Source: DAOUJI01 sp965237875 (GTDB lineage Bacteria; Chloroflexota; Dehalococcoidia; Lucifugimonadales; JAGWBF01). Taken from it: DNA of 64,000 nt. Numbering within the stretch: the first letter of the stretch is position 1; the number at the start of each line of letters is the position of its first letter. Of this stretch, positions 34,346 through 43,341 are shown piece after piece. The notes beneath the pieces are model-generated. The model did not search any database. It saw only the letters and a list, made by a program, of their open reading frames with translations, and had not been told where the DNA came from. Made by a program: the position numbers and the translations under genes. Where the stretch lies: positions 310,001-374,000 of the forward strand of contig CBDEGP010000001.1 of NCBI GenBank assembly GCA_965237875.1. Direction: 5' to 3'.

Positions 34346-35944
34346 TTAGGCGGCCTTGGCGGGGGCTTGGCCGTTGCGCAAGAGCCAGTACTCGAAGCTG
34401 TCCGAAAGGGCCATCCAACTCGCCTCTATGATGTTCTCCGAGGCTCCCACCGTGCTCCAGTGACGCTGGCCGTCAGTGGAATCGATTAACACTCTCACCA
34501 CACCTTCGGTCCCCTGTTCCTGCTCTACAACCCGCACTTTGTAGTCAATCAGCCGCACGTCCTCCAGGTTGGGATAGAACCGGAGCAGCGCCTTTCTCAA
34601 GGCGTGGTCGAGGGCGTTGACCGGGCCGACTCCATCAGCGGCGGTGTGCATCACCTCGTCTCCCACCTGGACCTTCAGCATAACCTGGGCCTTTATTTCG
34701 CCGTGGCTGTTGGCTTTGCCGCGGCCTTCGATCATGGTCATGAAATCGACCAGTTGGAAGGGAGGTGTAAAGTCGGGAGATATTTTCCTGACCAGCAATT
34801 CAAAGGAGGCCTCCGCTCCCTCATACTGGAAGCCCTTGCTCTCCAGAAGCTTGACCTCCTGGAGGAGGCGTCGGGCAGTTTGCTGGTCAACGTCGATGCC
34901 CATGTCCAACTCTTTGACCTTATACAGGATGTTGCTTCGACCGGCCAGTTCCGAGACCAGGACTCTCTTGGCGTTGCCCACCATATGTGGGTCAATGTGT
35001 TGATAGCTATGGTCCACTTTGGCCACGGCCTGAGCGTGGAGGCCGCCCTTGTGCGCAAAGGCGCTGGCGCCCACGTAGGGGTGAGCCGACTGGTGGGGCA
35101 TGTTGGCAACCTCTGCCACGTACTTGCTCACTTCAGTCAGGGACTCCAACTGCTCGTCCGAGATGCAGTCGACGCCAAGCTTTGCCTTCAGGTTCGCAAT
35201 AATGGACAGCAGGTTGGCATTGCCGCACCTCTCGCCGTACCCGTTCACAGTGCCCTGGACCTGCGTGACCCCCGCCTCCACCGCGGCCAGGGCCCCCGCA
35301 ACGGCCGTATCCGAGTCGTTGTGGGTGTGTATGCCCAAGACCGCCGGGGTCGCCTCCCTGACCCTGCCGACTATTCGGACGATTTCACTGGGCAGCGTGC
35401 CGCCGTTGGTGTCGCACAGCACCACCGACTCGGCCCCGGCTTCTACGGCGGAGTTGACCACCGCCATTGCGTAGGGTTCGTTGGCCTTGTAGCCGTCGAA
35501 GAAGTGCTCGGCGTCGAAGAAGACTCGCTTGCCGTTCTGCGCCAGATAGGATATGGAGTCCCGCACCATCGCCAGGTTTTCCTCCAGGGAGGTGTTGAGT
35601 ATCTCGTGGACGTGCAGGTCCCACGACTTCCCAACCAGGGTCACCACCGGCGTGCCGGCGTCCAGCAGCGCCTGAAGGTTCTCGTCCTGCTGCGCCGTTA
35701 TGTTCGCCTTCCGCGTGGCCCCAAAGGCCGTGAGGACGGCGTTGTTCAGATTCAGGTTGCGGGCCTGCTCGAAGAACTCGGCGTCCTTGGGGTTGGAGCC
35801 TGGCCAACCCCCTTCGATATAGTGGATTCCCAGTTGGTCAAGCTTGAGCGCTATGCCCAGCTTGTCGTCAACGGACAGGGAGATGCCCTCATACTGGGCG
35901 CCGTCCCTTAAAGTGGTGTCGTACAGCTCGATGGTGGGCGGCAT
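34346..35944 (-). CDS. cimA: (R)-citramalate synthase
   Basis: Condenses pyruvate and acetyl-CoA to citramalate, the entry of the threonine-independent isoleucine route. At 532 residues with 'ELYDTTLRDGAQYEGISLSVDDKL' (metal-binding and catalytic start), 'YIEGGWPGSNPKD', 'FFDAEHFFDGYK', 'GIHTHNDSDTAVAGALAAVEAGVTQVQGTVNGYGERCGNANL' (metal His pair) and a LeuA regulatory domain at the C-terminus, it matches the DRE-TIM CimA group. Next to thrC, it covers the alternative isoleucine precursor. Confidence 0.92.
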   Translation of the reverse strand: MPPTIELYDTTLRDGAQYEGISLSVDDKLGIALKLDQLGIHYIEGGWPGSNPKDAEFFEQARNLNLNNAVLTAFGATRKANITAQQDENLQALLDAGTPVVTLVGKSWDLHVHEILNTSLEENLAMVRDSISYLAQNGKRVFFDAEHFFDGYKANEPYAMAVVNSAVEAGAESVVLCDTNGGTLPSEIVRIVGRVREATPAVLGIHTHNDSDTAVAGALAAVEAGVTQVQGTVNGYGERCGNANLLSIIANLKAKLGVDCISDEQLESLTEVSKYVAEVANMPHQSAHPYVGASAFAHKGGLHAQAVAKVDHSYQHIDPHMVGNAKRVLVSELAGRSNILYKVKELDMGIDVDQQTARRLLQEVKLLESKGFQYEGAEASFELLVRKISPDFTPPFQLVDFMTMIEGRGKANSHGEIKAQVMLKVQVGDEVMHTAADGVGPVNALDHALRKALLRFYPNLEDVRLIDYKVRVVEQEQGTEGVVRVLIDSTDGQRHWSTVGASENIIEASWMALSDSFEYWLLRNGQAPAKAA

Positions 35945-36109
35945 TTCGACCTCTGGTTAGTTGGCAGGGCCGTTTCCGGCCTGGTTCAGCCCTATTCTAG
36001 CGCTCCCATGCCTGTACGCCAAGAGAACGCATCCGCCGTAAATCCACTGGCGAGCAGAATCCGGCCTGCCCGTTGAGTGTTGGACGATGATTTCAGGCTC
36101 CGCTTGACA

Positions 36110-36137
36110 TTGACCAACTCAACTTACGCTCTATAAT
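36110..36137 (+). promoter_or_regulatory. Promoter of the small-protein/retropepsin pair
   Basis: TTGACC (36110-36115), 16-bp spacer, TATAAT (36132-36137). An alternative TTGACA at 36104 is too far away. A strong ribosome binding site AGGAGG (36145-36150) precedes the GTG at 36157 by 6 bp, so the leader is very short. Confidence 0.75.
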
Positions 36138-36156
36138 CTTAGATAGGAGGCAGATT

Positions 36157-36405
36157 GTGACTACATTGACAGAGGAGATTGCCGCTTCCGACAGGATGAA
36201 GAACGGCCTTGAAGCCGAACACTTCGGCCAATGGGTGGTCTTTCACAACAAGGAGTTGGTCGGAACTTACCATGAGTTTGAGGCGGCGGCGATGGATGCA
36301 ACCGAGCGCTTCGGTCGCGGCCCGTATTTGATTAGGCGGGTCGGCGCCCCTCCTGTAAGGCTGCCCGCTTCCGTACAATATCGGAGAGTCGATGGCAACG
36401 GCTAA
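36157..36405 (+). CDS. Small DUF5678-like protein
   Basis: 82-residue protein with GTG start behind AGGAGG. Core 'HFGQWVVFHNKELVGTYHEFEAAAMDATERFGRGPYLIRRVG' resembles DUF5678-type small proteins, which recur next to retropepsin-like genes. The role is unknown. It overlaps the following gene by 14 bp. Confidence 0.72.
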   Translation: MTTLTEEIAASDRMKNGLEAEHFGQWVVFHNKELVGTYHEFEAAAMDATERFGRGPYLIRRVGAPPVRLPASVQYRRVDGNG

Positions 36406-36832
36406 TTGCGGCTTCGGTGATCCCCATGCCTTGATGCTGCTCGGACCAACTCTTTATGTCATGGTCGGCTTCGACGACGACGACCGGGTTGATACGGGCG
36501 CCCGACCCAATCTGCCAACAGATCAAGTCCCGGCGTTGGTGGATACCGGAGGGTATGACAGCTGCATTGATTCGGCGCTCGCTATGAACCTGGGCCTCCC
36601 GATTGTGGACCGCCAGACAGTCGCCGGCATCAGTGGGGCGGATGAGGTCAACGTACACTTGGCCCAGATATACATCCCGGACCTGAATGTCACCGTTATC
36701 GGGCCCTTTGTCGGCGTTCACCTAACTGCCGGCGGTCAGCGGCGCTACGCGTTAATCGGCAGGACCTTCCTGCGTCATTGCAAAATGACATACCACGGAC
36801 AATTGGGAGCTGTTACGATCGGCGTCGAATAG
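36392..36832 (+). CDS. Retropepsin-like aspartyl protease-fold protein
   Basis: 146-residue single-domain protein with the catalytic-type motif 'VPALVDTGGYDSCID' (Asp-Thr-Gly), a second 'YIPDLNVTVIGPF' strand region and 'ALIGRTFLRHCKMTY', the psi-loop and ending common to bacterial retropepsin-like proteins. Two subunits would be needed for an active site. Overlap with the DUF5678-like gene implies coupled synthesis. Substrate unknown. Confidence 0.8.
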   Translation: MATANCGFGDPHALMLLGPTLYVMVGFDDDDRVDTGARPNLPTDQVPALVDTGGYDSCIDSALAMNLGLPIVDRQTVAGISGADEVNVHLAQIYIPDLNVTVIGPFVGVHLTAGGQRRYALIGRTFLRHCKMTYHGQLGAVTIGVE

Positions 36833-36998
36833 TCGGCTTCAGACTCTCGCTTGTCCGTTATCCTACTTGCAGTTCTCCAAGCAATCGGGACTGTTGCTCA
36901 GCCAACCTGGAGTTGGCACGTATTCAAGAAATCGACGAATAGCGCTACTATACTCGTAAGGCGATGTAAGGGGCATTCTGCGTGGAGAGAGGTGCGCC

Positions 36999-38177
36999 GT
37001 GCGACTCTTATCTTTGAAGCGGACTGTGTTGCTTGGGCTGCTGGCAATTATTGCGGCGGCGGCCATATCTTGCGGTGGGGACGATGAGGACGACCCCTTT
37101 GTAATAGGCGTGATGGAATCGGTCACAGGTCCGGGCCAGACCTACGGCGCCGTAGCCGTTCAGGCCAAGCAACTGGCCGTGGAAGAGATTAATGCGGCTG
37201 GAGGCATCAACGGACGTATGTTGGAACTCATCGTCGAGGACTCCAAATGCGCCGCCCAGGACTCCATCACCGCTTACAGGAAGCTGACGGACGTGGACGG
37301 AGTCAAGATCATCTTGGGCACCTCCTGCAGCGGCGCCATGCTGGGAGCCGCTCCCCTGGCCGAGGAGGACGGAGTGATCATGTTCTCCGGCTTGGCGACT
37401 AACCCGGACATCGCAGACGCCGGCGACTACATCTTCCGAACCGCGCTGAATGACCTCCAGTTGGGCATCGACACCGGCAACGTCATCTGGGCCGACGGCG
37501 CCCGCAAGCTGGCCACCATCACCGAGGCGACCGACTACGCCGAGGGCGTCAGGCGGACGTCCGTTGAGCAGTTCCAAAAACGCGGCGGCGAGTTGGCGGC
37601 GGAGGAACGCTACGCTTCCGACATCACCGACTTCAGGACCCAACTTACCAAGCTGCTGAACGCGGACCCGGACGCGCTCCACATCGCCTCCCAGTCCGAA
37701 TTCTCCGGCGGCACGATTATCAAGCAGGCTAGAGAGTTGGGCTACGAGGGGCCGATATATTCCGAGATTGTCCCAGTCGGAGCGACCGCCCTCGAAATAG
37801 CCGGCGACGCCGCCACCGGCGTCAAGGCCATCCTAGCCGACCTCGACCCGTCGAACACCACGGCCCAGGAAGTTCTTGCCAACTTCAGGGAACGCTACGA
37901 CTACGTCACCCTGGCCTGGTACCTCGGTTCGGCCTACGATGACGTATACATCGCCGCTGAGTGTCTAAAGAAGACTAACGACGATCAGGATGCAGACGGT
38001 TTCAGGGACTGCATGTACGACATCACCTGGAGCGGGGCCATCGGGGACAATTACAGCTTCGACGAAAAGGGCGAGGTTGTCGGTCTGTCCAACGTTGTCG
38101 TTGAGGTCCTGCCACTGGCTGAGAGGACTGACGAGAACCAGGGTTACAACGTATTGGGCAGCGCCCCAACCCAGTAA
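36999..38177 (+). CDS. ABC transporter substrate-binding lipoprotein, LivK family
   Basis: 392-residue periplasmic-binding-type protein anchored as a lipoprotein (signal to Cys25, 'AAAISCGG'). It has a GTG start. Family I/LivK features: 'IGVMESVTGPGQTYGAVAVQAKQLAVEEINAAGGINGRML', 'VEDSKCAAQDSITAYRKL', 'GTSCSGAMLGAAPLAEEDGVIMFSG', 'DFRTQLTKLLNADPDALHI'. It precedes the permease and ATPase genes by about 860 bp of small genes. The ligand could be an amino acid, amide or other small acid. Confidence 0.92.
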   Translation: MRLLSLKRTVLLGLLAIIAAAAISCGGDDEDDPFVIGVMESVTGPGQTYGAVAVQAKQLAVEEINAAGGINGRMLELIVEDSKCAAQDSITAYRKLTDVDGVKIILGTSCSGAMLGAAPLAEEDGVIMFSGLATNPDIADAGDYIFRTALNDLQLGIDTGNVIWADGARKLATITEATDYAEGVRRTSVEQFQKRGGELAAEERYASDITDFRTQLTKLLNADPDALHIASQSEFSGGTIIKQARELGYEGPIYSEIVPVGATALEIAGDAATGVKAILADLDPSNTTAQEVLANFRERYDYVTLAWYLGSAYDDVYIAAECLKKTNDDQDADGFRDCMYDITWSGAIGDNYSFDEKGEVVGLSNVVVEVLPLAERTDENQGYNVLGSAPTQ

Positions 38178-38220
38178 AGTCTCCGCATAGCCGCTGGGCC
38201 GGCCGCCGCCGTCCCAATAT

Positions 38221-38346
38221 ATGGACTTGAAGCAAAGCATGGACGCCCTGGTGCTCAGGATGGACACCCACTACATGGACTTGAAGAAGGACCTAGGTAG
38301 ACTCACAACGTGGACGGACGGGCGTCCATCCAGCTCCAACTTCTAG
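38221..38346 (+). CDS. Possible 41-residue small protein
   Basis: A frame from ATG 38221 encodes 'MDLKQSMDALVLRMD' with an internal near-repeat 'YMDLKKDLGRL' and ends 'GRPSSSNF'. It looks amphipathic and helical. No ribosome binding site or family is clear, so this may be chance. Confidence 0.25.
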   Translation: MDLKQSMDALVLRMDTHYMDLKKDLGRLTTWTDGRPSSSNF

Positions 38347-38401
38347 GAGGTCGGGAATTCCGACGATGGTGGCTCTATGCACGGAGTGACAGACTGAGGC
38401 G

Positions 38402-38800
38402 ATGGGAACGAACACTCCGATGCAGATGATATGCGACCGGGAACAATGCCGTTATGAAGGACCGCCAGGAGAAAACTACGCATCCCAAAACAAACGGGAT
38501 AGGGAAGCGGCGGCCCTTGGCTGCGCTACAGGTTGCACGGTATGGTATTTTCTGCCGGTAGCTATAATGGCTTTCCTCGTGACATTTGTCCCAATAATCG
38601 TGCTTGGAGCGCCTGGCTGGTTAGCGGCGATATTGGCGATATTGGCGGCCACCGGTTCGGTATACGGTTTTTGGCGGTTAATGCGTAAGCTCTTCCTCGC
38701 CCCTGCACGGGTTCCGTGTCCCGCTTGTCGCAGAGGCACCCTGATTGACATAGAGACAGAACGGGGACGCGCATTACAAGCGAGACGCCAGAGATCATAG
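38402..38800 (+). CDS. Cys-containing membrane protein of unknown function
   Basis: 132 residues with an N-terminal Cys pair ('ICDREQC'), a short 'GCATGC', two closely spaced hydrophobic helices (about residues 47-67 and 70-90) and a C-terminal zinc-knuckle-like 'VPCPACRRGTLID'. Probably a small membrane protein with a metal-binding tail. Not recognised. It shares the strand with the liv genes. Confidence 0.55.
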   Translation: MGTNTPMQMICDREQCRYEGPPGENYASQNKRDREAAALGCATGCTVWYFLPVAIMAFLVTFVPIIVLGAPGWLAAILAILAATGSVYGFWRLMRKLFLAPARVPCPACRRGTLIDIETERGRALQARRQRS

Positions 38801-38818
38801 TGTGAATGGAGGTTGGGC

Positions 38819-38977
38819 ATGGCAACGAAGAAGCAGAAGAAGCGGCCAGGACGCCCGGCTAGGCCGATGCCGGAGCGGATACCGGACACGCCGGAGAACG
38901 TGGCAAAGGCGCTTATGACCACGCCACCGCTCAAGAAGTGGGACTACCTGGAGCGGGAGCAGGAGTCCAGGTCCTAA
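38819..38977 (+). CDS. Small basic conserved-looking protein
   Basis: 52 residues: a Lys/Arg-rich start ('MATKKQKKRPGRPARP'), then 'MPERIPDTPENVAKAL' and 'PPLKKWDYLE'. Ribosome binding site GGAGG lies 7 bp upstream. This 'RP-MPE-IPDTPENVA-A' layout looks like a recurrent bacterial small-protein family of unknown role. It lies 58 bp before livH. Confidence 0.6.
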   Translation: MATKKQKKRPGRPARPMPERIPDTPENVAKALMTTPPLKKWDYLEREQESRS

Positions 38978-39035
38978 GCCGCCCAGCGTTTACCTTGGTA
39001 TATAATTCCCCAACATATATACCAGGGACGCCCGG

Positions 39036-40403
39036 TTGAAGTTCCCTTTGGGGGTTCGCTTGATCGTACGTCGCGCAGGCTCGGGCAGGCTCCTGGCAAC
39101 CGCACTGGCAACGGCGGCGGCGGGCTATGTCGTGTGGAAGATCAGCCAGTCCCCCGAGCAGGCCACGCAGTTCGCCTTCAACGGGCTATCCGTCGGGGCG
39201 GTGTACGCTCTGCTTGCGATGGGGTTTACCCTGGTGTACAGCACGGTCTGGTTCTTCGACCTGTACTACGGCGCCGCCGCCGCGATAGGCGCGTACGGAG
39301 TCTTCTACCTGAGGTCTCAGGAAACTCTGGGCGGGCGGTACGAGGTCAACGACGTTTACGTCAACATCTTATTCGCCGCAGTGTCCGCCGGAGTAGCCGC
39401 GTGGGCCCTCCATACAGGCCTGCACTCCCGATTTCGGATGCGTTTCAAGTCAGCCGTGCCCCTGGTCATCGGAGCGTTGGCGGCGGGAGTAGGGGTCTAC
39501 ACGGGCTTCGTCCTCGCCTATCCCGGCAAATTGAACGTGCTGCTCGGCCCCGCCATCGGGGCGGTGACGGCGGCAGCGGCAGTCTGGGCGCTGCACCAAG
39601 GCTTCCGGCGCATATCCGGCGGCGGCGTCTGGGGGTTCCTGACCATTGCCGGGATTGCGGCGGCTGTGCTGGGAGCATATTGCGGCTTCCTGGTGGCCAA
39701 CGCTCCCGGGTCGAAGCTCTACCTGAGTTGGGGAGTGTCCTGCTTGCTGGCGGGAGTCGTGGGCCTCGCCCTCTACCGGGGCATGTACACGTACATGCGC
39801 GAGCGGTCCAGGTCTCCCCTCACCATGCTGGTGGCGTCCCTGGGCATTCTGCTGGCTATGACCGCAGTCGTGACCATTGTATTCCAGACCGCCCCGCGCC
39901 CCCTGCCGGAGGCGTTCGGAAGCGACCCGTGGACCGTCGGGGGAGCCAACATCAAGGGGTTCAACGTCTTCACTATAGGGGTGGCCCTCGCTGGTTTTGC
40001 GGGACTGCTGCTGCTTCTCAAGAAGACGGCGTTCGGAAAGGCGGTGCGGGCCATCGGCGACGATGAAGAGGTGTCGAAGGTGGTGGGGATAAACACCACT
40101 GTTATAATCGCCGCGGTGTTCTTCATAGGCGCCGTCTATGCGGCCATGGCCGGGATTCTGACCGGCCACGACACGGCCATACAGCCGAAGATGGGCCTGC
40201 TGCTCCTGTTGAAGGGCTGGATAGCCTCCGTGGTCGGAGGCATCGGGAACCTCTACGGCGCCATCGTCGGCGGATTCGCGCTGGGAATGATCGAGCAGTT
40301 CGGCATCTGGGACCTGGCGGGCGAATGGAAGAACGTCATATCCTTCATCGTGCTGATACTGTTCCTGTCATTCTGGCCCAAGGGCCTCTTGCCCAGGAGG
40401 TAG
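39036..40403 (+). CDS. livH: Branched-chain amino-acid-type ABC permease, enlarged LivH
   Basis: Inner-membrane permease of a HAAT-type importer. LivH features are 'FNGLSVGAVYALLAMGFTLVYSTVWFFDLYYGAAAAIGAYG' and C-terminal 'VGINTTVIIAAVFFIGAVYAAMAGIL', 'LLKGWIASVVGGIGNLYGAIVGGFALGMIEQF'. At 455 residues it is far longer than the usual ~290. The excess (about residues 100-250) is three similar membrane modules with 'W/LALH-G' endings. A TTG start is used and is uncertain; an alternative start a few codons downstream is possible. Confidence 0.88.
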   Translation: MKFPLGVRLIVRRAGSGRLLATALATAAAGYVVWKISQSPEQATQFAFNGLSVGAVYALLAMGFTLVYSTVWFFDLYYGAAAAIGAYGVFYLRSQETLGGRYEVNDVYVNILFAAVSAGVAAWALHTGLHSRFRMRFKSAVPLVIGALAAGVGVYTGFVLAYPGKLNVLLGPAIGAVTAAAAVWALHQGFRRISGGGVWGFLTIAGIAAAVLGAYCGFLVANAPGSKLYLSWGVSCLLAGVVGLALYRGMYTYMRERSRSPLTMLVASLGILLAMTAVVTIVFQTAPRPLPEAFGSDPWTVGGANIKGFNVFTIGVALAGFAGLLLLLKKTAFGKAVRAIGDDEEVSKVVGINTTVIIAAVFFIGAVYAAMAGILTGHDTAIQPKMGLLLLLKGWIASVVGGIGNLYGAIVGGFALGMIEQFGIWDLAGEWKNVISFIVLILFLSFWPKGLLPRR

Positions 40404-40433
40404 CGGCATGAAGATGGAATCGGGAGCATTGGA

Positions 40434-41462
40434 GTGTTGACGAGACTTGGGCGCGATCCCCGGGAGCTTCTGGGGTCCGTCAAGGGCAACATAGAGCTCT
40501 GGGCAAATCTGCTGGTCATCACGTGGGCGGTCGGGTTCATGTTGTGGCAAGGGGTCGGATTTGCCATAGCGTTGGGGACCGTATTCGGCATCTGGGCTAT
40601 CCTGGCGGTAAGCCTGAACCTGGTGGTGGGGTTCACGGGGCTGCTGTCGGTGGGGCACGTCGGCTTCTTCGGCATCGGAGCCTACACGACGGCGATTCTC
40701 ACCTCGGACGCGTCATACGAACAACTGCGCACGGGGGCCATCCCCACATTCGATTGGCCGTTCTTTGCTGCGCTGCCGGTGAGCGCAGCCCTGGCGGGCC
40801 TCGTGGCCATTGCGGTGGGCGCCGTATTCAACCGGTTCAGGGACGATATATTCGTCCTCGTTTCCTTTGGCTTCGCCATCATCACATTCAACGTCTTCCT
40901 GAATTGGCGGGACCTTACCAGAGGCGCTTTCGGCATTCACGATATACCCCGTCCTGCGATAGGCGGGTGGACGTTCGACGGCGAATTGGAGTTCCTGGGG
41001 CTTGTGCTGGTGTTCCTGGCGGTTATCGTGCTGGTATCCTGGTTCATAGTGACATCATCGTTCGGGCGGGCGCTTACCGCCATCCGAGAGGATGAGCAGG
41101 CCATCGAGGTCTTCGGCTACCGGGCAACCCACTACAAGCTGGCCGTATGGACCATCTCGGCCATGATGGCCGGCCTGGCCGGCGGCCTGTTTGCCGGCTG
41201 GACGAGCTTCGTCGACCCGAACTCGTTCGTTCTGCTGGAATCGATGCTGCTGGTTTCCATAGTGATCCTCGGCGGACTGGCCACGATATGGGGCTCGCTC
41301 CTGGGTGCAATGGCCTTCGTGCTGCTGGAAGAGGGGATGCGCTTCCTGCCGGGCCTGCCCACCGAGTACATCGGCCAGGCTCGGCTGGTCATTCTGGGCA
41401 TCCTGCTTGCGCTGCTGATGCTGTTCAGGCCCCAGGGCTTGGTCGGGAAGTACAAGCTATGA
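40434..41462 (+). CDS. livM: Branched-chain amino-acid-type ABC permease LivM
   Basis: 342-residue second permease subunit with 8-10 hydrophobic helices. Signatures: 'LNLVVGFTGLLSVGHVGFFGIGAYTTAIL', 'FRDDIFVLVSFGFAIITFNVF', 'LTAIREDEQAIEVFGYRATHYKLAVWTISAMMAGLAGGLFA' (EAA-type coupling loop) and 'SMLLVSIVILGGLATIWGSLLGA'. GTG start. Its TGA overlaps the ATG of livG. Confidence 0.93.
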   Translation: MLTRLGRDPRELLGSVKGNIELWANLLVITWAVGFMLWQGVGFAIALGTVFGIWAILAVSLNLVVGFTGLLSVGHVGFFGIGAYTTAILTSDASYEQLRTGAIPTFDWPFFAALPVSAALAGLVAIAVGAVFNRFRDDIFVLVSFGFAIITFNVFLNWRDLTRGAFGIHDIPRPAIGGWTFDGELEFLGLVLVFLAVIVLVSWFIVTSSFGRALTAIREDEQAIEVFGYRATHYKLAVWTISAMMAGLAGGLFAGWTSFVDPNSFVLLESMLLVSIVILGGLATIWGSLLGAMAFVLLEEGMRFLPGLPTEYIGQARLVILGILLALLMLFRPQGLVGKYKL

Positions 41463-42220
41463 GCGCCGGTCCTGCCCAGTCAGGCGAGCCGTTCGTCCTG
41501 GAGACGATCGACATCTCGAAACACTTCGGCGCCGTAAGAGCGGTGGACGAGCTCACCGTTTCCATCCCGAAGAAGGGAATGACCAGCGTAGTCGGGCCGA
41601 ACGGGTCGGGGAAGTCCACCCTGATAAATCTGCTGACCGGCACGCTGCCCTTGGACGGCGGAATGGTGATCATCGACGGTGCGGGCCTCAAGGAGGTGAA
41701 GGCCCACGAGAACCCCGCCCACGGCGTCACCCGCACGTTTCAGGAGGTGCGTCTCTTCGACCAGATGAGCGTGTGGGACAACGTAATGGTGGTCCTGACC
41801 AAGCGCAGGCTCTTTCCGGCTTTGCTGGAACGGACGAAACCCGCCCACCGGAAGAAGGCCCAGGGAGTCCTGGAGGACGTCGGCTTGTGGGAAAAGCGGA
41901 ACGACCTTGCCATGAACCTGTCCTACGGACAGCGGAAGCTGCTGGGCATCGGACGGGCCATGGCGATGGGCGTAAGAACTATGATGTTCGACGAACCGTT
42001 CGCGGGCCTCTTTCCCCAGATGCTGGAAAAGATGAAGGGACTTATGAACCAGATGCGGGAAGACGGGAACACCATCATACTCATCTCCCACAACATGGAC
42101 ATAGTGCGAGAGCTGCCGGACCACCTGATCGTGCTGGACAGCGGCAAGCTCCTCGCCCAGGGAGAGGTGAACGAGGTCTTGAGCCGGCCGGAGGTGATAG
42201 AGGCCTACCTGGGCGTCTAG
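41459..42220 (+). CDS. livG: ABC transporter ATPase LivG
   Basis: 253-residue ATPase from ATG 41459 (ATGA overlap with livM). Walker A 'GPNGSGKST', signature 'LSYGQRKLLGIGRAM', Walker B 'MMFDEPFAGL', H-loop 'ILISHNMD'. The 'NPAHGVTRTFQEVRLFDQMSVWDNVMV' Q-loop region is typical for LivG. The signature reads LSYGQ rather than LSGGQ, which is normal in this subfamily. Confidence 0.94.
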   Translation: MSAGPAQSGEPFVLETIDISKHFGAVRAVDELTVSIPKKGMTSVVGPNGSGKSTLINLLTGTLPLDGGMVIIDGAGLKEVKAHENPAHGVTRTFQEVRLFDQMSVWDNVMVVLTKRRLFPALLERTKPAHRKKAQGVLEDVGLWEKRNDLAMNLSYGQRKLLGIGRAMAMGVRTMMFDEPFAGLFPQMLEKMKGLMNQMREDGNTIILISHNMDIVRELPDHLIVLDSGKLLAQGEVNEVLSRPEVIEAYLGV

Positions 42221-42268
42221 CCTCAATCCTGGGCCGGGCGCTCTAAACTATCGCAACGGGACGAATGA

Positions 42269-43081
42269 ATGGACACACCGGAAGAAACGGCCCAACAACA
42301 GAACGCTGACTCGATGCCCGGCGTTCCTGGCGGAGACGCCCAACCCGCCGGTGGAGGGATGCTGCTTGAGTTGGCGGGCATATCCGTGCACTACGGGGTT
42401 GTGACGGCCCTGGATGACGTGTCTCTGGGTGTCCGGAAGGGTGAGGTGGTGGCGGTTATGGGTCCCAACGGGGCCGGGAAGTCGACCGTCCTCAAAGCCG
42501 TCATGGGGTTGGCCCCCGTAGTCGCCGGGAAGGTCTACTGGCGCAATGAGTTGCTGGCGTCCGCCACCCACGAGATAGTGAAAGAGGGCATCTCCTTTGT
42601 CCCCCAGGGCAGACGCGTCTTCACCCACCTCACCATCCAAGAGAACTTGGAAATGGGTTGTTTGCACCTGAACGACAAGGCGGAAAAAGAGCGCCGGATG
42701 GACTCGGTCATGGAGTTGTTCCCGGTCCTGCATGAGAAGCGGCGCGACTTGGCCAGCGCGATGTCGGGGGGTCAGCAGCAGATGCTGGCCCTGGGCCGTG
42801 GACTCATGGCCGGCCCCGAGGCGCTGCTGTTGGATGAACCCACGCTGGGTCTGGCGCCCATAGTGGTCAAAGAGGTGTTTGAGAAGGTCTCCGAGATAAG
42901 CGAGAGACTGAATACGACCATCATGGTGGTCGAGCACAACATCAAAGGCGTTCTGAACATCGTGGACCGGGCCTATGTACTGGACAAGGGCCGCGTCGCA
43001 TACCACGGAGACCCCCAGTCCATCCGGGAGACCGACATCCTGACCCAGGTCTTCCTGGGCCGGACCAACCCAGGCCCCTAA
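42269..43081 (+). CDS. livF: ABC transporter ATPase LivF
   Basis: 270-residue ATPase with a ~30-residue hydrophilic leader. Walker A 'GPNGAGKST', signature 'MSGGQQQMLALGRGLM', Walker B 'ALLLDEPTLGLAP', H-loop 'MVVEHNI'; 'GRRVFTHLTIQENLEMG' is the LivF Q-loop region. Completes the importer livKHMGF. Confidence 0.94.
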   Translation: MDTPEETAQQQNADSMPGVPGGDAQPAGGGMLLELAGISVHYGVVTALDDVSLGVRKGEVVAVMGPNGAGKSTVLKAVMGLAPVVAGKVYWRNELLASATHEIVKEGISFVPQGRRVFTHLTIQENLEMGCLHLNDKAEKERRMDSVMELFPVLHEKRRDLASAMSGGQQQMLALGRGLMAGPEALLLDEPTLGLAPIVVKEVFEKVSEISERLNTTIMVVEHNIKGVLNIVDRAYVLDKGRVAYHGDPQSIRETDILTQVFLGRTNPGP

Positions 43082-43090
43082 TCCAAAATG

Positions 43091-43131
43091 CCTTTCCCCC
43101 TCGCCCTTGGCGGGAGAGGGTTGGGGTGAGG
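43091..43131. repeat. Dispersed palindromic repeat after livF
   Basis: 'ccctcgcccttggcgggagaggg' with flanking GC-rich arms forms a hairpin right after livF. This 'CCCTC..CGGGAGAGGG' layout is a widespread intergenic repeat type and may also act as a transcript end. The remaining gap to 43341 holds no gene. Confidence 0.65.
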
Positions 43132-43341
43132 GTGAATAATCGAAAGCTTCTTGAGGTCCCGAGGCCAAATTGACGAACAGCCTGGGGTATCGGCTACAAT
43201 ATGGGAGGCTCATTAGACGGCGAGGGCCTTGCTTGGCGTCTGGGCGGCCACCGCCAAGACCCGTTGCAAACAACCGCCAACGCAGGCTCTCCGACCTGTC
43301 ATTGCAGCCGCAACAGTCCAAAGAGATAAAGAGGGGACGAC

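Noticed and set aside
34604..35911. Plus-strand frame of 435 residues
   Set aside because: Antisense of the cimA gene, which has full family signatures.
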